A DNA stretch of 64,000 nt from Oxyruncus cristatus (lineage: Eukaryota > Chordata > Aves > Passeriformes > Cotingidae): contig VXAY01005269.1 in NCBI GenBank assembly GCA_013399855.1, positions 760,398 to 824,397 on the forward strand, given 5' to 3'. Shown piece by piece: positions 52,701 through 64,000 of the stretch; positions within the stretch are counted from its first letter, which is position 1, and every line of letters begins with the position of its first letter. The position numbers were made by a program, and so were the translations under genes. The notes beneath the pieces were generated by a model that was not told the DNA's origin, ran no database searches, and was given only the letters and a program-made list of their open reading frames with translations.

Positions 52701-53677
52701 TGCAGGGCTTCACTTGAGTCCAAACAGGAACCCGTTGGCTTTGGGCTAGAGGCTGAGGCATGCAGATGGCACAGCATGAGTACCGACAGTGAGCTGGTTC
52801 CTCATTCAAGCTCTCAGAGATATGTCTGTGTAAAGCTGAGCAGTTCGTGAAGAGGTGGGTGGGACCACCTCCTGTGGGACACTGCTTGAGGGGGCTCAGG
52901 AAATACCTTACTGACTCAGTGTTCATGAATATAAATACTGAACTGTTTATATCTATTTGTGTCTATGATCTTCCTCCACCCTAAAGCTCCTCCTTTCCTT
53001 GGAAAAGTATGTTGTTGGGTTGTTTTTAAATATCTCCAAATTACTGACGGTGGGGAAGAACTGCTTGCCAAGAGAGATCATGGAGAGTTTAGTGCTTTTA
53101 GTGTAGCTGAAATAAGAACCAGATTGAGGGCTTTGAACATAAAATTTGTGTTGCTGGCTGTACAACAACATAGGAACCAGGTAGTTTTCTAAAAGGACAT
53201 TTAGATATCTGAAATCTTCTCCAGTGGTTTTATAAGGACTGTACTTTCTACTTCTAGTGTTTATGCCAGTTTGTACCTGGTTACTTTAGTTCACCCAGCC
53301 ATGTTTAAACCATACCGTATTTATTTAATCTTTCCTCATAAGTCTGTCCCACTCAGTCCCATAAACCAGCCCAAATTAACCCAGTAATGTCTTTTATATT
53401 TTTGCTTTTCCCCATGTCTCCATTCAGAGCATGTATATATTTTTGGTCATAAGGTACCCTTAATTAATGAATTACTTCAGATACAGCCGTAGCAGAGCCA
53501 TCTAGATAAGGATCTGTTCTCTGTCTGCTTTGTGATTAGCTGACTGTGTTTTTCACTTAGATTTTATGTCCCACTTCTGTCATATTACATTGCAAATTCA
53601 TGGCTAGCGAGTTGTCCACAATTTCTCTAAAGTACATACCGTTATTACTGCTTCCCTGGTTTTAATCTCATTGTTGT
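43800..53677. other. Non-genic DNA, about 9.9 kb
   Basis: No gene, transposon or RNA gene is recognised. Open frames reach about 113 codons (48498-48839, minus) and share nothing with known families. The stretch about 52440-52940 is richer in G+C than its neighbours and was looked at for exons; no splice-consistent coding frame was found. Confidence 0.55.
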
Positions 53678-54269
53678 ATGCCTGTGTTTCTCATTAATTT
53701 TCCAGAGATGTTCTGGCTTGCAATTTTTAAAGATGAATCTGATTTTTGGTGGGCCTCTCAGCCTGCATATTTCTGTTTTCTCTTTAACCCACTCATGTAT
53801 CATTTTATTTTTTTCTCTTCTAGAGTCTCATCTGCTTTATCACAAGTATACAGACTCTGGGTGTCGGGGTTTCCAGGCTCAGCTATTTTCACAATATCTA
53901 CTGCCACGTTCCTTTGTCTTCTTTCATTCTCCATTTGCCTCTTATCTGGTCTCTCACCTTGTTTCCTTTCAGCTGACAAATCAATTTTGCCACTGTAATT
54001 TCTTTGTCTCCCATTGTAAGTTTTGCTCTACCACATTTTTTTCTCAGAAAAACAAGCCAACCTGTCTACCTATATGTCATGAATATGTAATATTCAAGAT
54101 TCCTTTTGTAATAAATAGGAACAGCCTGATTGATATTACTTCACCAGAATCTGGTTTTAGAAGCATCCTGAAAGAAAAAAAAAAAATTAAAAAAGGTTCT
54201 ACCACAATAAGCACAAACATTTCAACTAATAAAATTTTCTTTGAAGTGGTTTGCATTCTGGCTTGGTAG
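53678..54269 (+). other. Open reading frame, probably not coding
   Basis: The longest frame of the window (183 codons, 53718-54269) overlaps a second frame of 106 codons (53678-53998) on the same strand. The predicted peptide is rich in Phe, Ser and Leu because the DNA is T/C-rich, and ends in a lysine run from an A-tract near 54174. I see no signal peptide with a mature domain, no repeated Cys pattern, and no retrotransposon motif. A frame of this length is expected occasionally in 64 kb of such composition. I do not call it a gene. Confidence 0.35.
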
Positions 54270-57200
54270 GATGTAAGTTAAATAATATTAGTTTCCTTTA
54301 TAAAAAAATTGTATTTTATTTTACTGAAGTTCATATTTAAGATAGTTTTTTCCATCCTGTAACCACTGATATAAAGTTTAATCATAAAAACTTGAAGCAA
54401 TAAGGCCTCTAGCAAAAGAAATCCTACCGGTAAACCGTTAAACATAGAAAGGAATAGAGTTGTTAGCATTAACTTAGAGAAAAAGAAAAAAAATAGCCTT
54501 TAATAAAATGCTCCGGAATGTCTTGACCTTTTTAAAAGAAAATTCTGATCAAATTTTAGGGTTTAATACCAGAATCTGCCCCAGCCCACAGTAACTATGA
54601 AATAGGAGTTTGTGTGTTTTATATCATTGTTAACCCACTACTTTATATATCTGACAATTGTTACAATGTCTCCCCTCTTTTTCTCATGAGAGTTGAACAC
54701 ATAGTGGAATGTACTGAAGGATGATTCTCCAGTATTTCATGTCTCATACTTGATTATTTCATCTCCTCAATCAAAACATTTGAAGATTTAAGTAACAGCT
54801 TAGAATTCTCTATATAATGGGGAAGTGAGCAGGTCATAATTTGTAAAAGTCACCTGAAAATTTTAGTGAGAATAAAATTTTGTAGAAATTTCATGACTAG
54901 TTCTGGAAAGTAAAAAAAGGACATGGATTTTTAAAAAGAGGACAATAAAACAAATCCTACAGCAAAAGAAAGTTATTGTTACATTAGAGTTACATTTATA
55001 TTAATATAGATAAAAGAATACCATACTGCCTGAAGGTCTTAGATCCATACATGGGAGTGACTGCTGAATGTGGGACAGGCAGATGGAGGTTTTCTACTAA
55101 AAAAGAGCATCACCCTGGAAACAAGGAGGGGTTGGGGGGGAAGGAAAAACGAAAAAAGTCAAAACAAACCGAGTAAATTGAATAGTCTGCAAGTGATTGT
55201 ACCAGGTTTTTAATTAATGAGAACACAGGAGATTGCTAAAATGAGTACATTACCTAATTGTGAATTAATATTATATGCTGAAACATCCCACAAGGGAAGA
55301 ATTGGATATGCTAATATTGTATGAAAGAGATTGCTACCGGCAAATATTTCACTTCAGAGAATTCTGCATTAGGCACAAACTCAGAAAAAAACCAACCCTC
55401 TTAATATGTCATGAAATATTAATTGCCTAGAAGTTACTAAAGCAAGATAAAAGCTTGATTATACACCTTTACATCCTTCTGATAGTCTTTATTGACCATT
55501 GATCCAGAATTGTTTTTAGAAATGCAATGCATTGTTGTATGAGTAATAGAACAGACATTTTGTAGCATAAAGTTGTAATTCCTTTGCAATAATATCTGAA
55601 ACTGTAATTGGCCTAGGCCTAACGTGACGTTGCTTAGAACATCCAAAGAGGAAGATATTTGACTTTAGATTTTGCTTTCCTCTCTTAGGTTCAAAAATAC
55701 TGTCTGCCCTGTGGTACCATTCAGGCAGGCTACTCTGCAAAATGCACCTGTTATTTTTCTTAATGGGAAGAGTGATGGAAATTGGAGACAGTACTGAAGT
55801 TTCTTGTGTCATAGTATAGAACAATTTTTTTTTTTTTTTCTAAATATATGTTGTTTATTTTGGCTTGGACTGTTTTCAACTGTGCATCCTCCCAAGAGTA
55901 ACTGAACAAATGAAAAAAAAAAAAAAAGAGGAAGGAGTTTCTTAACTTTTGCATTTAAGATTTAGAGAAACTGTTACCCAAAGAAAACAGTATTTGTGTT
56001 TTGGCCTATGACTGTTTAAGTTACATGAAACTGAAGAAAGTAGCCTTTTATGTTGTTCCATTAAAAGCAATAAATCTACCTGTTTTTACTAAGACATTCA
56101 CTGATTTGAGTAAACTCTGGGGAATGTGATTCAACTTTCATATTTGTGAGAAAAACTTAAAATAATTAGTGTTTTCTTGAACTGGAAAAAAAACCCAACA
56201 ACAAATCAAAAAAACAACAAAAGCAGGACAACACTCCCCCAACTCTATAGAAGGTGACTGCAACAGAGACATAAAAAATTTTCAGGCTAATACAGCCTGT
56301 ACACCTTGGAGTGGATATTATGAATCAGACACAGATGTCACACTCTGAATGTTGCTAGTAAATTAACTAAACATGTTTTGTTCAATTTTTTAGTTCCATT
56401 GGAGCCAACTAGAACATTTTTGGTGATTGTTACCATTTCTATTTAATAGCTTGCTCACGCTTTCTCTGGCAGGACAGTTGCCAAATGAAAGGTTGATTTC
56501 ATACCCTTAGTTCCCTTTGAATATGAACTTAATTCATTAAATTCTTTGTCAATGCTTTTGTCTTTACATATGATGAAATCTGGCTTGATCTTAATGTTCA
56601 AGATGTATAAAATGGCAAAGACAGGCCTTCAGCTGCTGCAAACTGGCACAGATACACTTATTTCAACAAAGGGTTTGTAGAGGTTTCAGCAGAATGCAGC
56701 TAGGCTTATAGCTAGAGTTGACCTATTCCATCTCTGGTCCGCTTCCCAGTTGCCTTATACTCAAAATCCAGAGCATTCCTGAACAGTTGCTCGCTCTGGA
56801 AATATCAAGTGCATAGGTGGGAGGTTTATCTCATATTATGACTGGGAATTTCTGAACAGTGATTTCAGCCTTGTGTTTGGTCACTTCATTTCTTTATTGC
56901 TGGGTCAGTGCTATTTAGCACATTCTCTTCAATGATGATATTTCTTTTGTGATGCTGCTGCTGATCTTATTCTCCTGGCTTCTTGTCATTCTCTTGAAGG
57001 TGGTATATGACAGTTTACTGCCTGTTACTGATTTGTTCTAGCCATTCTAACTTCCAGGTGATTGCCTTAGTATTAACAACCTTCACAGAGTCTTATTGAA
57101 TAAGTAAACCTGTTTGACAGTGCCTTCAAAGATCTGACTCTTAGCAATTTACTCAGCATTTTCCTAAGCATTATAAATAACCACTTCTTTATCTTTTAAA

Positions 57201-59339
57201 TTTCTGAATAAATACACTTAAAATACTTTTTTACATACTTTTCAATAAGTACAGTTATATGTTGAATGCAGTGTTCTGTATATCTGGTTGCATTCTCAGT
57301 AAAGCCTAATGACAAAATGTAAATGTGGTCAGTGCAGGAAGTCTGGCACTATTAAATGGTTTTGTAGAACTGGGTATAGAATAGGACTGGATGAAAAACA
57401 AAACAAGGGCATATAGATGGCTGTGACTTCTTCGGTTCGTATTCAAGATAGAATACAGTCCTAATGTCTCTGTGAAAGAAATGCATATAAAGTAACCCTG
57501 AATATAACAGTCACTGTCAGAGCCAGCCATAGTATTACCTGAGAAAGTACAAGGTAATTTCAGTTCTCTAACAGAGTTGTCTGTGCCAGCTGGGATTTTG
57601 TTTTTCTTAGTGCTGCACCATGGCAGGAAAATGTGCACCCAATCTGTAACATCTAAAACCATCTCCAGGGACTACTGTGCCAGACTGTCTGAAGCGCTTC
57701 AGATGTATCTTTTTTTTTCTTTTTCTGGAATGTTCATAGTCATTAACAAAATTGGGACAAATGAAAGAGGGAAAAATGCTGAAATAACTGGATTAATTCT
57801 GCATGAGAATTGTAAGAACTACTGTGTTAAAAACCAGAGCAAAAGTAAAGAATTTGAATAGTACAAAGAAAAGTGAAGGTTGCTGCATTTCAGAGAAGAT
57901 TAATGCATTGAACATGGTTTGGGAGAGACAAAAGGTAAGACAAGGGCAAGAAAGAAGGTAGGCTTGATTCTCATCTCATGCTGCTCAGTCAAGCTTTGAG
58001 TTAGCTTTTTAGGTGCATTGTTCTTAGTAAGGCTTGCCTAACTTGCCAGAATGACCACAATTTGCTGGGGTTACACTGACCTGCAGCTGCCCTTAAGATG
58101 GGAAAGATGATGGAGTCACTATGTTTTTTTTTTGCTTAGCCTGGGTCTGTGCCAGCAAAGGTTTTATTGAACCCAAGGGCCTGGTCCACACTGAACCTGA
58201 ATTAAATGTGCCTGTGTCATTCTGACATGCAGTCAGTAATCATTACCTATGTGATAAATTATGTCATAGGCTAAAACAGAAGTTAACTTCTACCACCATT
58301 TTATGCAAGAAGTAATTTGTTTAACCTTATGATTTTTTCTTTAAATCAAGGCGTTGAAGACTTTTTCTGCATGAAATGATTAAGAGTACCTTCCAGGAGC
58401 TGGATTCTCAGACACAAACCAGCAGAAGTCCAACCTGATTCTCGCAACCCTTCACGGCAGGTTATCATCACACGAATCTGCAGGCAAGCTGGAATCCGAA
58501 TTTGAAGTTTGCCTTCTTGTAGCTGAGTGGCTGTGCATGGTTCATTTAAACTGATCATGGAAACGAATTCAAAGGTAAAATATCTGTGTCTTCTTTCAGA
58601 TCTTGCCTATACTTATGCTTCTTAAAGCCTGTCCCAAGTGCAACTGCTCTGCCATATGGTCATCTCCTGAGCTATAAGCATCACTAAACATGGAAAGAGA
58701 ATTATCTCTTGTTGGGCATATTGTTTTGAGGGGTGAAGATTGTGGCTATGTCAGGGGCAATGGGAGAATCCAAATTAAAAAATTCCACAGAATATCAAGA
58801 GCCTTACTCAGTGCATTTGTACAATTATCTCCCTTAAATAGGAAAATCTGTGCAAAGATGGGATTTGCATTGAATCATATCACAGGTGGCAGTATTTTTC
58901 TGAGTTGATGTTGCTGGCACAAATATCCTAGGATTTGACAAACAAACGGCTCAAAAAAATTAGTATTTATAAGGTGTCTGTAATGATATTGACTGCAGAG
59001 GGATTATTCGGGTTGTAGGTTGGCATGGGTAGTGAATTGAGACCATGTGTTCCCTTATAGTTCCCCTACAGCAATGTCCCTCACCTTTTATTCCTGTGTA
59101 GATACATAATGTCACTGGCATAACTAGTGTTCCTGCAGGTGCAGCACAGGCTGGCAGTTAAAATTTGTCTCTGTTTTCTGCCTGCACAGCAGCCACTCGG
59201 TCGGGTGTGCAGCTCATCACATTTGTTATCCTGGTATGGGTTGTAAGAACAAAAATAAGCCTGAGTAAATTGTTCAGGTGTCGCCGTGCCCATAAAACAA
59301 TGGTCAGCCTTTGAAAACAAACTCAGGGAAAGCGGGCTA
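54270..59339. other. Non-genic DNA
   Basis: No gene is supported. It contains T15 (55825-55839) and A15 (55913-55927) runs, an A-rich low-complexity tract near 56178-56222, and a G-rich string near 55124-55142. The 118-codon minus-strand frame at 57306-57662 has no known domain. Confidence 0.6.
55825..55927. repeat. T15 and A15 runs 73 bases apart
   Basis: T15 at 55825-55839 and A15 at 55913-55927 could pair as an inverted repeat around 73 bases. It more likely reflects two independent homopolymers. Confidence 0.6.
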
Positions 59340-59720
59340 TGTATAGAAAGCCATTTCTTTGATGGATGTTAGCGGCAGGAGGGAGGATAAAACAGGCCCT
59401 TGCCTACAACTGTATAGGGTAATCATTCCTGTAAGTGAAACTTACTACTGTAATCGCACACAGAACTGAGCACTGTGAAGGCAAAATCAAAATGCTGGTA
59501 GACATGTTGTCCTCCAGTTTATTAGGGTTCTTTCCCAGGAGGGCTACATTCAATTATGTTTTTAGTGGTTTGCCAAAAGAGCTTCACAGTTAAGCCAGCT
59601 GAGTTTGCATTCAGATTTTCTACTTTAAGTTACAAATGTCTTGCTTTTCAAAGCTTTCCAGCTGACCTGAAGTGACATGCCAAGAGTACTACAGCTAATT
59701 GAATATATATCTCATTTTTC
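59340..59720. other. Candidate conserved non-coding element
   Basis: Evenly complex and repeat-free, with CATTCAATTA, AGCTAATTGA and CAGCTGACC strings and no sizeable open frame. The texture is like that of vertebrate enhancers. Inference only. Confidence 0.22.
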
Positions 59721-62573
59721 ATTTTTGCAGCTTTACGGACCATTTCCTCATTAAAAAAAGGTGAGTGTTTGCACAGGAGCAGACAGGAGAATTAAGCAGC
59801 AGGAAAATCTCTATGAGAGGATGTTGTCTCTTGTTTTTGAGCTTGGCAGCTGGATGCTTCTGTTAACTCATATTTATTTTGCACTAACGTAATAATTGGG
59901 AAATGACTACTTTGCTAGCAGAAGTATCCCACAGTTTAATGCAAGAAACTATATTTGCCTCAAGGCTCTGTTCTCTTCTGTGTTTATAGTGTCATTTCTA
60001 TATATATATATCCCTAGAAAATCTGAAGAGAGATATGTAATGATTATCAGCAAAGCACAGTTCTGCAGGGGTTGGCGAGGGTAAAAATCTCAGAAAATTC
60101 ATTGATAATCAGTGCACATGCTTTAGATTCTGGAATTCAGTGGTGTTTGAGTTCTCAGTGAGGGGTGCCATTTTCCATTACACTGCTTCTTTCCACTAAA
60201 GAAAATGATCACTTAAAAACATTTTGAAGTGGGCCTGGGTGTTTTTCTTGTGCATTACAAAAGCAGACCAAATATTAGCATTGTGCTCCATGTTTCTTTA
60301 CAATTTATAATCCCTTGGGCCATCCTGCTCATACAAAGGCTGTAGAAAAAGTGTATGTGAGGTGAGGCACACATTGGATCTGGGCAGAGGTAGTGCGTGG
60401 GCCTGAACATTAAATAAGCTTATTGAGACAGAGCAATATTGCTGTTCAATAAAGTTTATTGAAGTGGAAAATCAGATTCAGCATTTTTTTCAAAACTACC
60501 CTGAATGCAAGCTAATTTCTGTACAACACATTCAGCATTGACTCCCAGCTCTCATTTTCCATTTTTCATAGATCTCATGTGCTCCAAGTTACTTTTTAAG
60601 ATTTTTTTTTCTGAAAAGTAAAAATTCTTTAACAAAAAGGGATGAGAAAATTAAGTATTATTGCTGTAATACTAAAGGCTGTGTCTCAGGAATCTAACTT
60701 ACTGTTACACTGGGTTATAAAGATGCCCGAAAAGAGTCAGTGCCCTCTGTATTGAAGGGTCTTATTGTCTTTGTCAGGAGAAATTCTTTGATCCGTGGGG
60801 AACTTTTCTGACTGTGCCTGTTTGATTCTGTATGCAGATATTTGGAGATACTGAATGAACAGAAGCATGATCAAAGAGGAGGGAATGGTCTAAGATTGTC
60901 CAAAGTAGGAGATTAGGTCTTTAAAGAGACTGAGAGGGCTAAAAGGTGTCTGTGGTGTGTCCAAATGAGCAGATGAGCCCAGTACATTTGAGAGGAGAGG
61001 GAAGAGACAGTGAAAACACTAGTTTTGATTCTGCCACTACCTTGCATTTCTGGTCAGTGAAGCAATTGAGCAAAATAGCCTGACAGAGTTCCTTGTCTCA
61101 ATACCCAAGACCAACTAGATAACTCTTGTTTTGACAAAAAAAAAGAACAACCCTTGATCAGAGGCTCTGAGCTCCTCCAGATCTATAGCTTTGAGTCTTC
61201 CTGACCTCAAAACAGCTGTGACAGAGGAGCTATTTAGGGCTGCCCAAAGGCCCCAAAGAGTCATTCTTCTGCCTAATCTTGGAAATCCCTGTCAATATTA
61301 CATTTTTATGCAGGTCAAATGTTGAATCTTTGTGACTAAACAGCATCATTTGAAAAATATGCTAATTGTTTCATTGATTCTTTATTTTCTTGAGATTGCA
61401 GACATTCTGCTTTCAGTGATGCCCTTGGTCAACCTCTGCTATCCAACGGGCAGATCTGTAGACTGAAATACTCGCATTTGATGAGGCATATTGAGTGAAA
61501 CCTGTATATGCTGATCTGGATAAATCACAGAGTATGTATTGAAGCCTATCTGTTAGCTATAGAAGGTCTTTATAATTATTGCAGTACTGTTGCCAAAGGA
61601 AATAAAAGGATCATGTCAAATTCCAAGTCTCTTCTGGACAGACTCAGATGACTTTTTGGCATCCAATTCAGAATTCACCTTGTTTGAAACAATGAATATG
61701 TGGTGGGACTTTCTGGAAATCAGCTGCACTTTGGAAATATCTGTGTTATTACTTAAGTAATTGCAAGCAAACTCTGTGTCCACAGCTGGGAGGTGTTCCT
61801 GTCAGTTCACACAGATGACTTGCAGATTCTATTTTTTTTCCCTCAATTCACTCCCTGCAACATGCAAAACTCTCCTAGGTAGAGGTTTCTCTCTAGGGCT
61901 TCTCACATTCACCTTCTTTGCATGTTTTTTCTAAAAGCAAAGAGGTGCTTTGCTGAAAATGTTGAGGTGTTTTGCTTACTTATCCAGTGCTCAGGAGGTA
62001 TTTACACCTGTAGTGGAAGAAAAAATTCTTCCTCTTAAAGAAAAATGCTCAAGTTGTCCAGCAAGGCTTTTTGGATCCTGAAGTGAGTTTTGATTTTGGA
62101 AAAACCAATAATCTTCCGGTGGATTGCCATTTTGGAGCTAGAATTGGAAATATTTGCCTCAGCATTTCTACAGTAATGTAAACATCAGATAAGACTGAAA
62201 TGTTTGTGTAGGTAAGATTGGGTTAGGAATCAGAAGCCTGGAAAGTTGTGACAGCTGAACTGATCTTCTTGGCCATTCCCTGTATTCTGCTGAGGGCTGT
62301 CAGCCCCAGGTGACCATGTAATATTGAGGATGTTCAGCAAAATGGCACTGCTAATCTGGAGAGAGAATATTCTAGTGGCAGAGTTAGTATACAAGTGCCA
62401 GGAGAAGTGATTTATGTGTCCCAGTCAGCATTGCAACAAGGAAAGACATCTTGCCAGGTACTGACGGTGGGACACAGAGGAGAGTGGAATTTTGTGGGAG
62501 ATTATTTTTAATAAGCATTTCTATCAATACTGTATTACAATAGTAAGTTCTAGCAACAGATTACCAACATTTG
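59721..62573. other. Non-genic DNA
   Basis: No gene or interspersed repeat recognised. A short (AT)n lies at 59998-60011. The 62-codon frame at 59896-60084 has no recognisable domain. Confidence 0.6.
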
Positions 62574-62630
62574 TTTTATTAATTTTATTAATTTTATTAT
62601 TTTATTAATTGAATAATTTATTAATTAACA
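62574..62630. repeat. AT-rich decamer repeat
   Basis: TTTTATTAAT-type units repeated about four times, then ATTTATTAATTAAC. Low complexity, flanked after a few bases by a C7 run near 62641. Confidence 0.88.
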
Positions 62631-62994
62631 GCACATTAAACCCCCCCTACAATAGAGAATTTTTCCCATGTGCAGATACACAATTTCCGACGTCTGCATG
62701 TAAGACAACACCCTCTAAAACATTGGGCTTTATTTCCATGTCCAGCTATAACATTCCCATGTATTCTGGCACACTGTGACAGCTACTATACTGCTTTGGA
62801 GAAAACAAGTCTGTTGCAATGGAATGGAATAGGAGATGACATTGATTTACACATATGCATAGTGAAGCACATGCTGCATTTGATTACTTGTGAACAACTC
62901 GCTTATGACCAGGACACTAGGAGCTTCGTGCAGATAAATTACCTGTCTGATTCACATCCAAGATCTTTCCGTAACATCAAACTCAATCAAAAAG
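62631..62994. other. Non-genic DNA with a chance open frame
   Basis: A 153-codon frame (62670-63131) crosses this region and then runs through the A and T homopolymers as Lys and Phe runs. No domain is recognised; I treat it as non-coding. Confidence 0.55.
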
Positions 62995-63003
62995 AAAAAA
63001 AAA

Positions 63004-63034
<31 letters not shown>
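62995..63034. repeat. A10-GC-T28 palindromic homopolymer block
   Basis: A10 (62995-63004), then GC, then T28 (63007-63034). The central 22 bases are perfectly self-complementary. The T28 is the longest homopolymer in the window. The length may be an assembly estimate. Confidence 0.95.
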
Positions 63035-64000
63035 CTGCTCACTTTTCATCAATCTCAATGTATTTCGAATCTGGTTACCATACTATCTTTCTACAGTCCA
63101 GGAACTGAATAAGAAATGTAATTCAGATTAGAGACTCTAGATACAGAATAGAAAAAAAAAAAAATCACTGTACTCTTCTTCTGTCAAAATATTTTGGTTG
63201 TAGTTAACAAGTGTGTGATAGAATGTAATCTTTGTATAGTCAATAGTGTACCCAAGAGGCATCCTCTGCCTTGCTTTTGGTATATTGCACTTGGAGTTTT
63301 GTTTCCTTATCCTTCAAGGCCATTTATTTCATGCAAAATGTTCTAAAGACTTTCTGTAGGGTATTTGAGGCATTCTGCCTTCCATATAGATAAGTCTGGC
63401 TGTGCTAAATGGTGAAATGGATTTCAGTGCTGGAAGCCTGAGCCTGAGGAGTCTGTGGTGTGGACCTGTCTGATGTCAACCAGAGACCATCACTTGATGG
63501 TCCAGAAAGAAGAGATGAGAATTTCCCCTGCAGGTGAAACACCAGTTTTTACCTCAGCAAGCCATGCAGGTCATCAGGGCACAGTGTATGTTCTCATGCA
63601 GCTGGAGACAAAAGCTGTAGAGAGAAGTAATATCATGTACTAAAGGAATTGGTATTTCTGGAAAAAAATGGACAAGTTTTGGGGTCAGTGTCTGTTTGTC
63701 AGCTATGAAAAAAAGTATCAAAACCCAAGTTAGGAACACCTGAAAAATCTTGTTCTCAAAGACTGCATGAAGAGTTGCTCTAAAACTTGTGAAATCACTT
63801 GAATGTCTTGAAATGGGCTATGCCTTGATGATACAAAGCATAAAGATTCAACTCTGAGGAATTTTCACTGAACATATTTCACCATCACATTACCTATCCC
63901 TCTTATTCCCTCAGAAACTAAGGACAGTGAACATGGCTTGAAGCAAAAATACTGAATTTCTTAACATGCAGAGTTTGGAAGATGCCTAGACTAGAAGCTC
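63035..64000. other. Non-genic DNA to window end
   Basis: No gene or repeat recognised, apart from an A-run near 63151. Small open frames near 63455-63739 on both strands are unrelated to known proteins. Confidence 0.6.

Noticed and set aside
52440..52940. Locally G+C-richer patch as an exon or CpG island
   Set aside because: CpG is still rare, frames of 71 and 111 codons on opposite strands have no known domain, and no coherent splice sites were found.
53718..54269. 183-codon open reading frame, the longest in the window
   Set aside because: The composition is driven by T/C-rich DNA, no domain is recognised, it overlaps another frame on the same strand, and it ends through an A-tract. The length is not exceptional for 64 kb of such sequence.
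55124..55142. G-rich string as a G-quadruplex
   Set aside because: It has only two long G-runs, so four stacked G-tracts would require splitting one run of eight, which makes it a poor candidate.
62670..63131. 153-codon open reading frame
   Set aside because: It runs through A10 and T28 homopolymers as lysine and phenylalanine runs, and the rest shows no recognisable domain.

Overview
The window looks like AT-rich, gene-free nuclear DNA from a bird, most likely a passerine (songbird order). I found no protein-coding gene, exon series, RNA gene, CpG island or CRISPR array that I can support. It reads as a gene desert or the inside of a very large intron. The bird assignment rests on seven clear or fragmentary CR1 LINE copies with the diagnostic avian 3' end, and an eighth weaker fragment. 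The passerine assignment rests on one tRNA-Ile-derived SINE with a CR1-like tail (30554-30695), the architecture described for the zebra finch element TguSINE1.

Layout. 1-12.4 kb: single-copy-looking DNA with a decayed CR1 end (2662), a perfect 28-bp tandem duplication (4162), a CT tract (6863) and a T21 run (9370). 12.4-13.6 kb: two CR1 copies facing opposite ways. 13.6-25 kb: unique DNA with two stretches that resemble conserved non-coding elements and a CTTT microsatellite of about 237 bp at 23.8-24.1 kb. 25-28 kb: CR1-rich, with a 0.6-kb CR1 carrying a frameshifted tail of its reverse transcriptase ORF, a short CR1 end, and an internally deleted CR1. 30.5-30.9 kb: the SINE, lying just upstream of a much older amniote-type repeat. 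32.7-33.0 and 37.0-37.6 kb: two more CR1 copies. 38.65-38.84 kb: a MIR/CORE-SINE-like relic. 39-62.5 kb: mostly unique DNA, with an exact 18-bp-arm hairpin at 40150. 62.5-64 kb: AT-rich repeat and an A10-GC-T28 palindrome.

There is no operon or gene network to describe. All the open reading frames are short, have no recognisable domain, and are what chance gives in AT-rich DNA, or they lie inside repeats. The best biological content is the retroposon record: CR1 subfamilies of different ages, a SINE whose tail resembles one CR1 copy in the same window, and two very old amniote repeats. Possible regulatory (conserved non-coding) stretches are inferred from texture alone and would need cross-species alignment.
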